Source: Pseudomonas rustica
GTDB taxonomy: Bacteria; Pseudomonadota; Gammaproteobacteria; Pseudomonadales; Pseudomonadaceae
Reading direction: 5' to 3'
Assembly (NCBI RefSeq): GCF_018336155.1
Contig: NZ_JAGYHF010000011.1
Coordinates: 62,001 to 126,000, forward strand
DNA: 64,000 nt
Position 1 is the first letter of the stretch. Every line of letters begins with the position of its first letter. Made by a program: the position numbers and the translations under genes. The notes beneath the pieces are model-generated. The model saw only the letters and a program-made list of their open reading frames with translations. It had not been told where the DNA came from and searched no databases. Below, one piece after another: positions 8,522 through 15,538 of the stretch.

Positions 8522-9853
8522 TCAGGACGCCACTTTGAACAGCAGCTCGACGCTCAGAGCGCGATCAAGCACCTGCAGCCACTGCTCGCGCAGGACTCGC
8601 ACCAGATCACGGATGTCCACAGACGGGTTGTGCAGCGCGACACAGGCATGAGCGACGAAGTCGCTGTTGTCACGCGGTGTCGCATGGATCAGCCGCGACT
8701 CGCCGGCCACCCACGCGCTCTCGAGCAGAGCAATGTCGGCGCGCGCCAGGTTCAGGGTCTCTGCCGCCAGCTCCAGCGTTTCAGCGATCAGGCCTGCCAG
8801 GTCACCGAGTTCAGCGACTTCGAGCGTGACGTCGCGCGGCACCCCGAACATCACCGTGGCGGCACTGCAGGTAGCGGCAGGCAGCTCGTCTGCAACTTGC
8901 CCGGCAAACACCGAATCGACCCAGGCCGCATACAGGTCAAGCCCGTACACGGCTTGGGCCAGAGTCCAGATTTTCATTCCCCCTGGGCGCCGGTTCGGTT
9001 CAATCACCGCAGTGTTCTTGCCATCGTCGCTGAGCTTGATCTCGTTATGAAACGGGCCGATACGCTGGCCGACCAAACGGTTGACCTGCTCGCCCGCGAC
9101 GTGAATCGCCAGCCGTTCCTGCTCGCTCAGACGCGCTGGCAGAATCTGTGCGACTTCGACCGGATAGCGGCCGGTGGCGCTGACTTTCTCGGTGATGAAC
9201 CATAGCTTGCCGAGGCCATCGTATGAGTATTCACGGGTGAACGAGATGAACGCTTCGGCCAACACACCGCCGTGCAGATAGGGGGCGACTTCGGCAAACG
9301 CCTGCTCGCAATCACCGCCCGGCGCGACCATCACGACCCCGCGATTGTTGCCTTCGCACGCAGGCTTGATGACGAAGCCACGCTCCTGGCGGCCGGCAAA
9401 ATGGCGCACATCGTCGATGCAGCCGATCTGCGCGAAATCCGGCAGGTTCACACCCAACTGGTTCAGCGCCGGGCGCAGGCGATTTTCGGCGATGCGGTAT
9501 GCCAGTTTGTCGAACGCGCCGAGTGCCAGGCGCGCACAGTCCACCGCCAGACCGAGACGCTCCAGCAGCCCGGCACCACTGGCCACCGCGTTGTCGGAAA
9601 AGACGATGCCGGCGCTGATCCGCGCAGCGTCATCGCCCAATTGATTCAAGGCGAGGTTGATGAAATCGGCGGCCAGTGGATCGGCATCGATCACCCGGTC
9701 GCTGATGCCTTGATCATGAGCCTGTGGATTGGCCCTGACGAGCCAGGTCTGCGCGCCCCATTGTTGGCGCGCATGGTCACGCAGGTGGCGGACGTCGGCG
9801 ATCCGGCTCAGGTTGTAGTCCACAATCAGCAATACAGGCGCTCGCAGCGACAT
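8522..9853 (-). CDS. ATP-grasp ligase B
   Basis: Encodes 443 residues. ATP-grasp landmarks are RGFVIKPACEGNNRGVVMV (Lys plus glycine loop), LAEAFISFTREYSYDG, and the terminal motif VIEPNRRPGGMKIW with the Mg-binding Glu and Asn. The N-terminal domain starts APVLLIVDYNLSRI. It differs strongly from the two neighbouring ATP-grasp proteins, so the three are unlikely to be a recent tandem duplication and may perform separate ligations. The start is the ATG at 9853, preceded by GAGGAAG; the open frame continues upstream without a better site. Fifty-nine bases separate it from ligase C. Confidence 0.87.
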   Translation of the reverse strand: MSLRAPVLLIVDYNLSRIADVRHLRDHARQQWGAQTWLVRANPQAHDQGISDRVIDADPLAADFINLALNQLGDDAARISAGIVFSDNAVASGAGLLERLGLAVDCARLALGAFDKLAYRIAENRLRPALNQLGVNLPDFAQIGCIDDVRHFAGRQERGFVIKPACEGNNRGVVMVAPGGDCEQAFAEVAPYLHGGVLAEAFISFTREYSYDGLGKLWFITEKVSATGRYPVEVAQILPARLSEQERLAIHVAGEQVNRLVGQRIGPFHNEIKLSDDGKNTAVIEPNRRPGGMKIWTLAQAVYGLDLYAAWVDSVFAGQVADELPAATCSAATVMFGVPRDVTLEVAELGDLAGLIAETLELAAETLNLARADIALLESAWVAGESRLIHATPRDNSDFVAHACVALHNPSVDIRDLVRVLREQWLQVLDRALSVELLFKVAS

Positions 9854-9912
9854 GTTGTTCTTCCTCATCCATGGGGTGTGGCATCGACAGCGGTGATGTT
9901 CCAGGCGATTGC

Positions 9913-11265
9913 TCAGCGATGTTCCAAGGCGCTGTCGGCCTTGTAACGGATATCCAGCGCGGTGGCGGAGATGTGCGCCAGGCGTTGCAGTTCGGCAACG
10001 CGATCGGCGCGCTTGAACGTCCACAACAATTGCCCCAGAAACACTTCACGCGCATGGGCCGGAATAACATCGCCGGCTTTCAGCAGGATGTGCTGCACCA
10101 CCGGATCCAGCGGTAACTCGTTGAGCGTCACCGAAGTCAGGGTTCCCGGTTGGGCGAAGTACACCCGAAAGAAGGTCGCCAGGGTTTGCTCGCAGCTGCC
10201 ATCGGCCTGCCATTCAAACGCCGCCAGATGCTGGAGCAGTGCCTCGCGTGGCTGACTCTCGTCCTGACTGGCCAGCAGCAGATCCAGCCACAGCGAAAGC
10301 ATGCTGTGGCCGTTCGTCACCGCCGCGACACTGTGCGAGATCAGGCTGCCACCCACGCGTGGATTGATTTCGATCAGATCCCAGTGCTTGCCAGTGAAAC
10401 GGGCTTCGATGTGATAGCAGCCCCATTTCAGTTGCATGCAATCGAGTACCTGTTTCAGCCAATCCAGGCCGGCAGCGATCTGTGCCTGGTCAAGGCTGGC
10501 AGGGGGTGTGGTGCAGCTGTCTTCAAGTACCGTTTCGGCGGTCTCGGTTACTTCGTGTTTTTCATGGATGGCCACGACGTGCACCTGACCATCCACTAAC
10601 AGAGTCTCGAAGCTGAACTCGTGGCCGGGAATGTAGTTCTCCGCCATGAATGTCAGTCCATCGTTGAATGCCGAGGCGTACACCGTGTCCTCGGCAGAGG
10701 CCAGACGCAGCGCCTCCAGTGCATCCCAAGTGGTGTCCTGGCGCAGCGCAAATGCTGCGTAGGAAGCAATACCGTAAATTGGTTTGATGAAATACCGCTG
10801 ATCCTGTGCCTGCAAGGTTTCCAGCACCGCAGCCGTCAGCGCAAATGCGTTGGCTTGCGACAGACCCGCTTCAGCCAGTCGGTTACGCACGTTGAGCTTG
10901 TTGCGCAGAGCCAGCGCCTGCCCCGGATCAATGTCATAAGTACCGAGCGACGCATTGGCTGTGGCCATCAAGTGGCGATAGCCTTCCCATACGCTGATGC
11001 AGCAAGTCACCTGTTCGCCCGACTTGCGCAGGGCCTCCAGTGCGTTTTGCACATCCCCCGGCTTCAACTGATGGTTGTCAGTGGTGTATAGCCGGTCCGC
11101 CCAGGCGTGAATCTGTTCCAGGCGGGCCGGTACATGTTCCGGAAGCGGCAATGAAGACAGCACGAAACACCGGAGCTGGCGGCGCTGCAGCTCCTCCTTC
11201 AGATCTTCGAGAAAAGAAAAGCCGCAGTGGCTCAGGATCAAAACACCGGGTTGGTTCGAATTCAT
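9913..11265 (-). CDS. ATP-grasp ligase C
   Basis: Encodes 450 residues and is the first ligase in transcription order. Visible ATP-grasp motifs are RYFIKPIYGIASYAAF (nucleotide Lys), AENYIPGHEFSFETLLVDG, and the Mg-binding terminus WDLIEINPRVGGSLI. This arrangement resembles carboxylate-amine ligases that build dipeptides or amino-acid conjugates. The start at 11265 follows GGAGCAGGCA; an ATG at 11277 lacks a ribosome site. Only 15 bases separate it from the di-iron enzyme gene, which suggests coupled expression and a substrate shared between oxidation and ligation. The exact chemistry is unknown. Confidence 0.88.
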   Translation of the reverse strand: MNSNQPGVLILSHCGFSFLEDLKEELQRRQLRCFVLSSLPLPEHVPARLEQIHAWADRLYTTDNHQLKPGDVQNALEALRKSGEQVTCCISVWEGYRHLMATANASLGTYDIDPGQALALRNKLNVRNRLAEAGLSQANAFALTAAVLETLQAQDQRYFIKPIYGIASYAAFALRQDTTWDALEALRLASAEDTVYASAFNDGLTFMAENYIPGHEFSFETLLVDGQVHVVAIHEKHEVTETAETVLEDSCTTPPASLDQAQIAAGLDWLKQVLDCMQLKWGCYHIEARFTGKHWDLIEINPRVGGSLISHSVAAVTNGHSMLSLWLDLLLASQDESQPREALLQHLAAFEWQADGSCEQTLATFFRVYFAQPGTLTSVTLNELPLDPVVQHILLKAGDVIPAHAREVFLGQLLWTFKRADRVAELQRLAHISATALDIRYKADSALEHR

Positions 11266-11280
11266 TGCCTGCTCCATGGC

Positions 11281-12036
11281 TTAAGCGGCCTTGTCTTGCG
11301 GCTTGGCCAGGGTGTTGATGTACAGCTCGCTGAAGTACATCGCGAGGATCTTCTGGTGCTCCTCGAGGTAGCGTTTCAGCGCGGCAATGTCCTGCTCGCC
11401 TTTGATCAGGAAGCGCAGGGCTGCCCAGACTTCACCCGGGTGGTCATCGTTGATGTCGGTATGCGAATGGGACACCTGGCCAACAATCTTGGTCTCGCCC
11501 ACCGATGCCTTGAGTGCTTCGAGCTTGCGCGGCTCAAGCTTCACGTTGACGTATTCAACCAGGTAGGAATAGGCGATTACGCCGAGCGGGCCTTCATGGT
11601 CGAGCAGGTAGGAGAAGAAACCGGCCAGCAGCTTCGTCGACAGGTACGGTTCGGTGGCGAGGAACTCTTCGCGGCTGACACCGACACGCTTCAGGTCATC
11701 GATGAACAGTTCGTCATGGAGCATCTCTTCCTGTTCGTAGTGCGCCCAGATCTGCGCGGCGGCAGGGCTGACCTTGGCCACTTCGACCAGTGCCTTGGCT
11801 TCGGCAACGCGCAGCAGACGGATGCGCCATGCGGTTTCGATCAAGTGACGCTTGTAGTACTCGCTGTTAACGTCCTTGCCTTCCAGATGCGCGGCTTGGG
11901 GGACGGTGGCGTACCACTGCTCTACTTGCACGTCGATGATCTTGTCGATCTCGGCGCGCAGATTGACCGAGCCAGCAGCGTTGAGGAAAGGGGTGGTATC
12001 ACCATAGCCAACATTCTTTACACGGTTAAGCATCAT
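11281..12036 (-). CDS. Heme-oxygenase-like di-iron oxygenase/oxidase (HDO superfamily)
   Basis: Encodes 251 mostly helical residues. Metal-site motifs of heme-oxygenase-like di-iron enzymes are visible: a first-helix group around HYEQEEMLHDEL (Glu101-104 and His107), Glu161 in YLVEYVNV, and a third-helix group SHTDINDDH (His192, His199). In relatives the pattern is His-x3-Asp-x2-His; here the middle residue is Asn196 (codon AAC). Known members (UndA, BesC, SznF, CADD) activate O2 for N-oxygenation, decarboxylation or C-C cleavage of small molecules. The ferredoxin gene immediately upstream is a plausible electron source. Start chosen at the ATG at 12036 after AAAGGA; the next ATG at 12033 is equally possible. 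Function is inferred. Confidence 0.8.
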   Translation of the reverse strand: MMLNRVKNVGYGDTTPFLNAAGSVNLRAEIDKIIDVQVEQWYATVPQAAHLEGKDVNSEYYKRHLIETAWRIRLLRVAEAKALVEVAKVSPAAAQIWAHYEQEEMLHDELFIDDLKRVGVSREEFLATEPYLSTKLLAGFFSYLLDHEGPLGVIAYSYLVEYVNVKLEPRKLEALKASVGETKIVGQVSHSHTDINDDHPGEVWAALRFLIKGEQDIAALKRYLEEHQKILAMYFSELYINTLAKPQDKAA

Positions 12037-12121
12037 CAAGTCCTTTTTAGTTTATGGATAACGGTTTAAACAATGACCAAACTTTCAGTGTTACTTGCAC
12101 AACGATTTCAACAGCGTTACA

Positions 12122-12418
12122 TCAGCCAATGATGTCAATGGCCACTTCACCTCTCAGCAGGCACTGGCATGCCAGGCGGTATTCTTCACCGCTGTAACCC
12201 AGTACTTCGATAAATGCTTCTTCATCTTCATCCCGAGGATTCAACGCCTCGATACCTGACGTCACCTTGATCAGACAGGCCCCGCACGCCCCGACCCGAC
12301 AGCCCAGCGGGATCAGATTCTTCCCGCCGGCTTCGTATTCGATATCGGTAAAGGGCGCGTTAGTCGGTAACTGAAATTCAAGTTGGTGCGCATTAATGGT
12401 TAATGTGTGCAGCGCCAT
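12122..12418 (-). CDS. 2Fe-2S plant-type ferredoxin
   Basis: Encodes 98 residues with the cluster-binding pattern Cys-x4-Cys-x2-Cys (GCRVGACGACLIK) and a fourth Cys 36 residues on in YRLACQCLL. The beta-grasp opening HTLTINAHQLEFQL is typical of small ferredoxins and of ferredoxin domains in oxygenase reductases. It should pass single electrons in the cytoplasm, most simply to the di-iron enzyme encoded 85 bases downstream, though no dedicated ferredoxin reductase is in the cluster. I start at the ATG at 12418, which follows AGGGGC, rather than at the in-frame codon at 12457. Confidence 0.9.
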   Translation of the reverse strand: MALHTLTINAHQLEFQLPTNAPFTDIEYEAGGKNLIPLGCRVGACGACLIKVTSGIEALNPRDEDEEAFIEVLGYSGEEYRLACQCLLRGEVAIDIIG

Positions 12419-12455
12419 ACATGCCCCTATCAATAGTAAAGTTCGTGTGGCAGGC

Positions 12456-12479
12456 ACACAGTTTCACGCCGGACTGTGT
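12456..12479. promoter_or_regulatory. Inverted repeat between MFS and ferredoxin genes
   Basis: ACACAGT (12456-12462) and ACTGTGT (12473-12479) form a perfect 7-base inverted repeat with a 10-base spacer, in the 95-base gap before the ferredoxin gene. It could be an operator for a separate promoter of the ferredoxin-to-MFS operon or a weak terminator for the preceding MFS gene. No T-run follows, which favours an operator. Confidence 0.35.
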
Positions 12480-12513
12480 CGGCTATGAACGTTACTTGTC
12501 GCGATGGAAAAAG

Positions 12514-13779
12514 TTATCGAGAGGTCAGCTCGAGGTACATCCAGTAGAGCAAAGCAATGCCGCTGAAAGTTGCACCTAATATACAAACAGCCACCCAGCC
12601 CCAATGCGCATAGGTGTAAGTGGCTGCAATTGCACCGGCACCACTGCCCACCGAGTAGAAACACATATAGGCGCCCACCAGACGGCTTTGCGCGTCGGGC
12701 CGTGCGGCAAAAATCAGGCTCTGGTTGGTCACGTGTACCGCTTGCACGGCGAAGTCCAGCAGCACCACCCCGACCACCATGGCGAGCAACGAGCTTTCAA
12801 CAAATGCAGTGGGCAACCAGGACAGCGTCAACAGTGCCAGGGCAATGCCGGTGGTGCGATTGCCCAGACCCTGGTCGGCCAGACGTCCGGCGCGTGCCGC
12901 CGCCAGCGCACCCGCCACGCCGGCCAGACCGAACAGACCGATCTGCGTGTGTGAAAGTGACAATGGCGGCGCGCTCAGTGGCAAGACCATGGCGGTCCAC
13001 AACACGCTGAAGGCGGCGAAGATCAGCAGAGCAAACGTGCCGCGGACGCGCAGCGTGGGTTCGCTGAGATATAACTGGAACACCGAGCCGAGCAGGCGCC
13101 AGTAGCTGCCTTTGGTGGGCGGCGTGGTCGAGGCCGGCATCGTTCGATACAGCACCAGCGCCATGCCGACCATCAAGGCCGCCGACACGAAGTAGACGCC
13201 GCGCCAGCCGGCGAGGTCAGCTACTGCGCCAGAAACGAAGCGCGCGAGCAGAATGCCCAGCACCACACCGCTGGTCACGGTGCCGATGGCCTGACCACGT
13301 TGATCCGGGCTGGCGAGGGTCGCGGTGTAGGCGACCACCACTTGCACCACAACCGCCATCAAACCGACCAGCACCATCGCGCCGAGCAGCATGCCCCAGT
13401 CCTGAGCCAGCCCGACCGCACACAGCGCCACGGCACTCAGCAACATCTGCGTGAGGATCAGGCCTTTTCGGTTGAGCAAGTCGCCCAGCGGTACGATGAA
13501 CAACAGACCCACTGCGTAACCAGCCTGTGTCGCTGTGACCACGATACCAATCGTGCTCGGAGCGACCGAAAGGCTGGCAGCCATCGACTCCAGTAACGGT
13601 TGAGCGAAGTAGACGTTGGCCACGGCCATGGCGCAGGTAATGGCGAAGAGAAATGTCTGGTAACGACTTAAACCGGCACGGTCTGGACTCTGTAAAGGCG
13701 CGCAAGCGGCGGCTCCGGCGCCCGTGTTTTCGGCTTCGACGTCCATCTTCGAAGGCTTTTGAGGGTTCAGCGACATCAT
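12514..13779 (-). CDS. MFS efflux transporter divergent from the HxlR regulator
   Basis: Encodes 421 residues with about twelve transmembrane segments after a polar N-terminal tail of some 35 residues. VPLGDLLNRKGLIL matches the MFS loop 2-3 motif, and the sequence resembles drug-efflux and sugar-efflux permeases of the DHA1 type. It is divergent from an HxlR regulator, an arrangement usual for an efflux pump controlled by its neighbour. It reads in the same direction as the ferredoxin/ATP-grasp genes and may export their product or only mark the cluster edge. Two ATGs (13779, 13776) follow AAGGA; the second has the better spacing. Confidence 0.87.
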   Translation of the reverse strand: MMSLNPQKPSKMDVEAENTGAGAAACAPLQSPDRAGLSRYQTFLFAITCAMAVANVYFAQPLLESMAASLSVAPSTIGIVVTATQAGYAVGLLFIVPLGDLLNRKGLILTQMLLSAVALCAVGLAQDWGMLLGAMVLVGLMAVVVQVVVAYTATLASPDQRGQAIGTVTSGVVLGILLARFVSGAVADLAGWRGVYFVSAALMVGMALVLYRTMPASTTPPTKGSYWRLLGSVFQLYLSEPTLRVRGTFALLIFAAFSVLWTAMVLPLSAPPLSLSHTQIGLFGLAGVAGALAAARAGRLADQGLGNRTTGIALALLTLSWLPTAFVESSLLAMVVGVVLLDFAVQAVHVTNQSLIFAARPDAQSRLVGAYMCFYSVGSGAGAIAATYTYAHWGWVAVCILGATFSGIALLYWMYLELTSR

Positions 13780-13795
13780 TCCATCCTTGGGAATA

Positions 13796-13861
13796 ACTGG
13801 TTTCTAAACGAAACCGATGCGTTGATTTTTAGCAAAACTGGTTTTAATCTACAACTAGTTT
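13796..13861. promoter_or_regulatory. Candidate HxlR operator region with three ACTRGTTT repeats
   Basis: The 146-base divergent spacer contains ACTGGTTT at 13796 and 13837 and ACTAGTTT at 13854. The first is part of a perfect inverted repeat GGTTTC-5-GAAACC (13799-13815), the second of AAAAC-TG-GTTTT (13834-13845), and the third of the palindrome AACTAGTT (13853-13860). The region is AT-rich compared with its surroundings. HxlR dimers bind such short dyads, so this is the likely control region for both divergent genes. Confidence 0.55.
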
Positions 13862-13925
13862 TTCAAAATATTTTTGTCTGACGTTAGAACTCTTTTGCAA
13901 CGCACTTCCCTCAAATTGGAGAAAC

Positions 13926-14381
13926 ATGGCCAGACAGCAGTTACTGGCACAAAGCGAATGTCCTGTGGCCCGCACGCTTGAGGCTATCGGCGATCGCTGG
14001 GTGTTGATGATCATCCGTGACGCGTTTGATGATGTGCGTCGCTTCAGTGAATTCCAGAAACGTCTGGGCCTGGCGAAGAACATCCTCACGGTGAAACTCA
14101 AGAGGCTGGTCGAGCTGGGTGTGTTCGACATCCAGCCCGCTTCCGACGGCACGGCCTACAAGGAATACGTGCTGACCGAGATGGGGCGTGCGGTGTTTCC
14201 CATCGTGATCAGCATGCGTCAGTGGGGGGAGCGTTACCTGTTCAGCAAGGGCGAGAGCTATTCAGTGCTTCTGGACAATGATCACGCGGAGCCGGTCGAG
14301 ACCATTGCTGTGCGTTCCAGGGCGGGCAAGGTGCTGAGCCCGGCGGATTGCCACCGTCGCGTAGTCAAGCGCCGCACTTGA
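13926..14381 (+). CDS. HxlR-family transcriptional regulator
   Basis: Encodes 151 residues. CPVARTLEAIGDRWVLMIIRD is the characteristic opening of HxlR proteins, followed by a winged helix in which RFSEFQKRLGLAKNILTVKL forms the DNA-binding helices and a Tyr-rich wing ends YVLTEMG. The N-terminal Cys12 corresponds to the cysteine that senses quinones or other electrophiles in several family members (YodB, QorR, HypR). It is divergent from an MFS efflux gene with repeated half-sites between them, so it probably controls that gene and itself. Control of the downstream ATP-grasp genes is possible but not shown. Confidence 0.9.
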   Translation: MARQQLLAQSECPVARTLEAIGDRWVLMIIRDAFDDVRRFSEFQKRLGLAKNILTVKLKRLVELGVFDIQPASDGTAYKEYVLTEMGRAVFPIVISMRQWGERYLFSKGESYSVLLDNDHAEPVETIAVRSRAGKVLSPADCHRRVVKRRT

Positions 14382-14402
14382 AGTCTGCGCGGGCTTGGGG
14401 CT

Positions 14403-15317
14403 TCAGCCGGCGGCTTTGGCCGTCAGGTGTTCGCGGCAATAATCGGCAAACAACTGCGCCGGTTTAGTCAGTTGCCCACGCTTGAGCCACGCGGCCACCA
14501 GACCCGACCCGGTGACGTCCTCGGCAATCTCCACGCACACCACTTTCTTGCCATCGTAGGTGCATTCGGAGTGAGGTTTGGTCACCAGAATCGAAAAACC
14601 AAACCCCTGACCGACCATCCCGCGCACCATCTCGATCGACGGCGAGCTGAATTCGATGCGCGGCGTCAGACCCAACTCTTCAAACAGGCTGACGAAGTAG
14701 GTTCGACTCGGTTGTACGTCCAGCAAAATCATCGGTTCCAGGCATAAATCCCTCAGCGAAACCTGCTTGTATTCGGCGAAGCGGTGGTCGGCGGGCAGCA
14801 GCGCGTAAGGGCGTTGCGCCGGCATCAACGGCTCGGTCTGAATAGTCGCATCGAGGTCGTGTTCGTAGAGGATGGCCAGATCAAACGCACCGGCGGTCAG
14901 ACCTTGCACCAGCTCTTGCTGCTCACCATCGCGAATGCGGATTTTCACTCCCGGATACAGTGCGGAAAACCCGGCGATCAATTGCGGCAGGTACAGCGGC
15001 GCGACGGTTTCGAAGCAGCCGATATCGATTTGTCCCGCGACAATGTCGTTGTCGGCCAGTGCGTTCTGTTCGAACTCCTTGGCCATGCGCAGCAGTTCTT
15101 GTGCCTTGCGGAAAAACCGCGCGCCGCTGGGCGTCAGTGACACGCCTTGGGCGTGATGACGGATCAGCAGTTGCACGCCGAAGCTGTCTTCCAGACCTTT
15201 GATCGCGGTGGAAATCGCCGGTTGCGCGATGTACAGCTTGCGCGAGGCTTCGGCAACGCTGCCGCATTCGACGGTGGTGATGAAGTATTTCAACTGACGC
15301 AAATTGTAGGCGGCCAC
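14403..15317 (-). CDS. LysR-family transcriptional regulator
   Basis: Encodes 304 residues with an N-terminal winged helix (YNLRQLKYFITTVECGSVAE, then a recognition region AQPAISTAIKGLE) and a C-terminal periplasmic-binding-protein-like effector domain. It is divergent from the aldehyde dehydrogenase gene at 15539, so that gene is its probable target. I choose the GTG at 15317, preceded by TGAGG at suitable spacing, over an upstream TTG at 15350. The 221-base spacer should hold its binding site; I see no unambiguous T-N11-A dyad that I would call. Confidence 0.9.
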   Translation of the reverse strand: MAAYNLRQLKYFITTVECGSVAEASRKLYIAQPAISTAIKGLEDSFGVQLLIRHHAQGVSLTPSGARFFRKAQELLRMAKEFEQNALADNDIVAGQIDIGCFETVAPLYLPQLIAGFSALYPGVKIRIRDGEQQELVQGLTAGAFDLAILYEHDLDATIQTEPLMPAQRPYALLPADHRFAEYKQVSLRDLCLEPMILLDVQPSRTYFVSLFEELGLTPRIEFSSPSIEMVRGMVGQGFGFSILVTKPHSECTYDGKKVVCVEIAEDVTGSGLVAAWLKRGQLTKPAQLFADYCREHLTAKAAG

Positions 15318-15538
15318 GGCAAACCTCAGGACGAGCGGACTCGACTTCAAAGCAATTTGTGCGCCGCCACGTCCATGGCGCGACGATGTTTTTATCCTTC
15401 AACCATAGCCACCTGCGCAGCGATTGGGGGAAGTCATTGCCCAGTGTTTTTATTGCCTGCGAAGATATTTTTACTATTTTTAGCCCGCGCGGGCCTGAGC
15501 GACCATCGATTCACAATAACGTCTCAGGAGCATCCGTC

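Noticed and set aside
3659..14381. Pyoverdine or NRPS siderophore locus, suggested by the PvdN-like gene
   Set aside because: No NRPS, TonB receptor, sigma factor or Fur box seen; three ATP-grasp enzymes point to an NRPS-independent product.
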